Under the pieces are notes generated by a model, which searched no databases, was not told the DNA's origin, and saw nothing but the letters and a program-made list of their open reading frames with translations. 6,833 bases of DNA, from assembly GCA_017989885.1 (NCBI GenBank), contig JAGNPA010000098.1, positions 1-6,833 on the forward strand. The letters run 5' to 3'. Shown here piece by piece: positions 6,070-6,833 of the stretch (within the stretch, counting starts at the first letter, position 1; each line of letters begins with the position of its first letter). Source of the DNA: Aquabacterium sp. GTDB lineage: Bacteria; Pseudomonadota; Gammaproteobacteria; Burkholderiales; Burkholderiaceae_C. The translations under genes were made by a program, and so were the position numbers.

Positions 6070-6833
6070 GTGTCCACCAGGCGACGCTCTTCGCTCAGGT
6101 ATTCCTTCGACTGCATCTCGTTGAGGCGCGAAACCGTGCGCGGGAACTCGTGCGACATCGGGCCTTCGGTGTACAGCTCCTCGGGTGGCACCGCGGCCGA
6201 CATCACCAGCTTGACCCGACGGTCGTACAGCACGTCGACCAGCCAGGTGAAGCGCCGCGCTTCCGAGGCCAGACGCACCGGCATGTGCGGCACATCGCTG
6301 AGCATCACCGTGTGAAACTGGTTGGCCAGCTCCAGATAGTCGTTCTGTGAACGCGGGCCGCCACACAGCGTGTGAAAGTCGAACCACACCACGCCACCGG
6401 CCTTGCGACGGGCCTGCAACACGCGGTGCTCGATGTTCAGCTTCGGGTCTTCGTCCGCCGACTCGGCCAGCTTGTCAAAGACCTCGTTCATCTCGCGATC
6501 GGTCTCCTCGTTGAGTGGCGTGAGGTACAGGTTCGCCAGCTCCAGCGTGCGACGACGGTAGTCGGTGCCACTGTCCACGTTGACCACCTCCAGCTGGCTC
6601 TTGAGCAACTCGATGGCCGGCAGGATGCGATCACGGTGCAGCCCGTTCGGGTAGAGCTCGTCCGGGTGAAAGTTCGAGGTCGTGACGATGCTCATGCGGT
6701 TGCGGAACATCGCGTCCAGCAAACGGTGCAGGATCATGGCATCCGTCACATCGGCCACGTGGAACTCGTCAAAGCAGATCAGGCGGTGCTTGCGCGCCAT
6801 GCGCTTGGCCAGCACCTCCAGCGGGTCCTGTAC
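6057..6833 (-). CDS. zapE: Cell division ATPase ZapE (AFG1-like), C-terminal part; 5' end beyond window
   Basis: A cytosolic ATPase that associates with the FtsZ ring and, in E. coli, affects Z-ring stability under stress and low oxygen. The visible 258 codons begin in frame at 6833 with VQDPLEVLAK and end at TGA 6057-6059. The E. coli protein is about 375 residues, so roughly the first 110, including the Walker A loop, are missing. Visible are Walker B LICFDEFHVAD (18-28, D22-E23), the sensor-1 stretch VTTSNFHPDELYPNGLHRDR (50-69), the family segment GGVVWFDFHTLCGGPRSQNDY (starting at 146), EARRFTWLVDVLYDRRVKLV (191-210) and the terminal RTVSRLNEMQSKEYL (232-246). Later in-frame starts such as GTG 6815 are internal. 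It converges with the phosphatase gene, with 31 bp between stop codons. Confidence 0.94.
   Translation of the reverse strand, partial: VQDPLEVLAKRMARKHRLICFDEFHVADVTDAMILHRLLDAMFRNRMSIVTTSNFHPDELYPNGLHRDRILPAIELLKSQLEVVNVDSGTDYRRRTLELANLYLTPLNEETDREMNEVFDKLAESADEDPKLNIEHRVLQARRKAGGVVWFDFHTLCGGPRSQNDYLELANQFHTVMLSDVPHMPVRLASEARRFTWLVDVLYDRRVKLVMSAAVPPEELYTEGPMSHEFPRTVSRLNEMQSKEYLSEERRLVDTSLT

Noticed and set aside
1..6833. A possible defence system, mobile element or secondary-metabolite cluster
   Set aside because: Every sizeable coding region is assigned to a known family and base composition looks uniform. There are no transposase, integrase, direct repeat arrays or terminal inverted repeats.

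Overview
The window looks like a piece of chromosome from a high-GC betaproteobacterium, most likely of the order Burkholderiales. The evidence is the strong G/C bias at third codon positions, the map-glnD gene order, and the wording of the PurL, GlnD, MetAP and ZapE proteins. The placement comes from memory of these families and no database was searched. The content is housekeeping and regulatory. I see no prophage, insertion sequence, CRISPR array, tRNA or rRNA, and no gene cluster that amounts to a new system.

Layout, left to right. Positions 1-1217 (minus strand) hold the N-terminal third of purL, the large FGAM synthase of purine synthesis, which runs off the left edge. A 187-bp divergent gap follows. 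It contains a perfect 10-bp-arm palindrome in the presumed purL leader and a -10-like box just before map. Positions 1405-2247 (plus) are map, methionine aminopeptidase. It is closed by a textbook intrinsic terminator at 2256-2288. Then comes glnD (2334-4925, plus), the uridylyltransferase/uridylyl-removing sensor of nitrogen status. The apparent longer reading frame starting at 2244/2247 runs through the terminator hairpin and is probably not the real start.

The right side holds a small DUF465/YdcH-like coiled-coil gene (4964-5167, minus), a PP2C-type protein phosphatase (5264-6025, plus), and the C-terminal 258 residues of zapE (6057-6833, minus), which runs off the right edge. The DUF465 and phosphatase genes diverge from a 96-bp gap with an AT-rich -10-like box readable on both strands. 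The phosphatase and zapE converge on a bulged hairpin.

The genes do not form one pathway. purL and glnD both deal with nitrogen/glutamine: PurL consumes glutamine and GlnD senses it. No shared regulatory site is visible. The most notable pattern is in expression signals. None of the five visible start codons has a recognisable Shine-Dalgarno sequence at normal spacing. Two genes (map and the phosphatase) have a -10-like hexamer ending 7-8 nt before the ATG, the layout expected of leaderless or nearly leaderless mRNAs.
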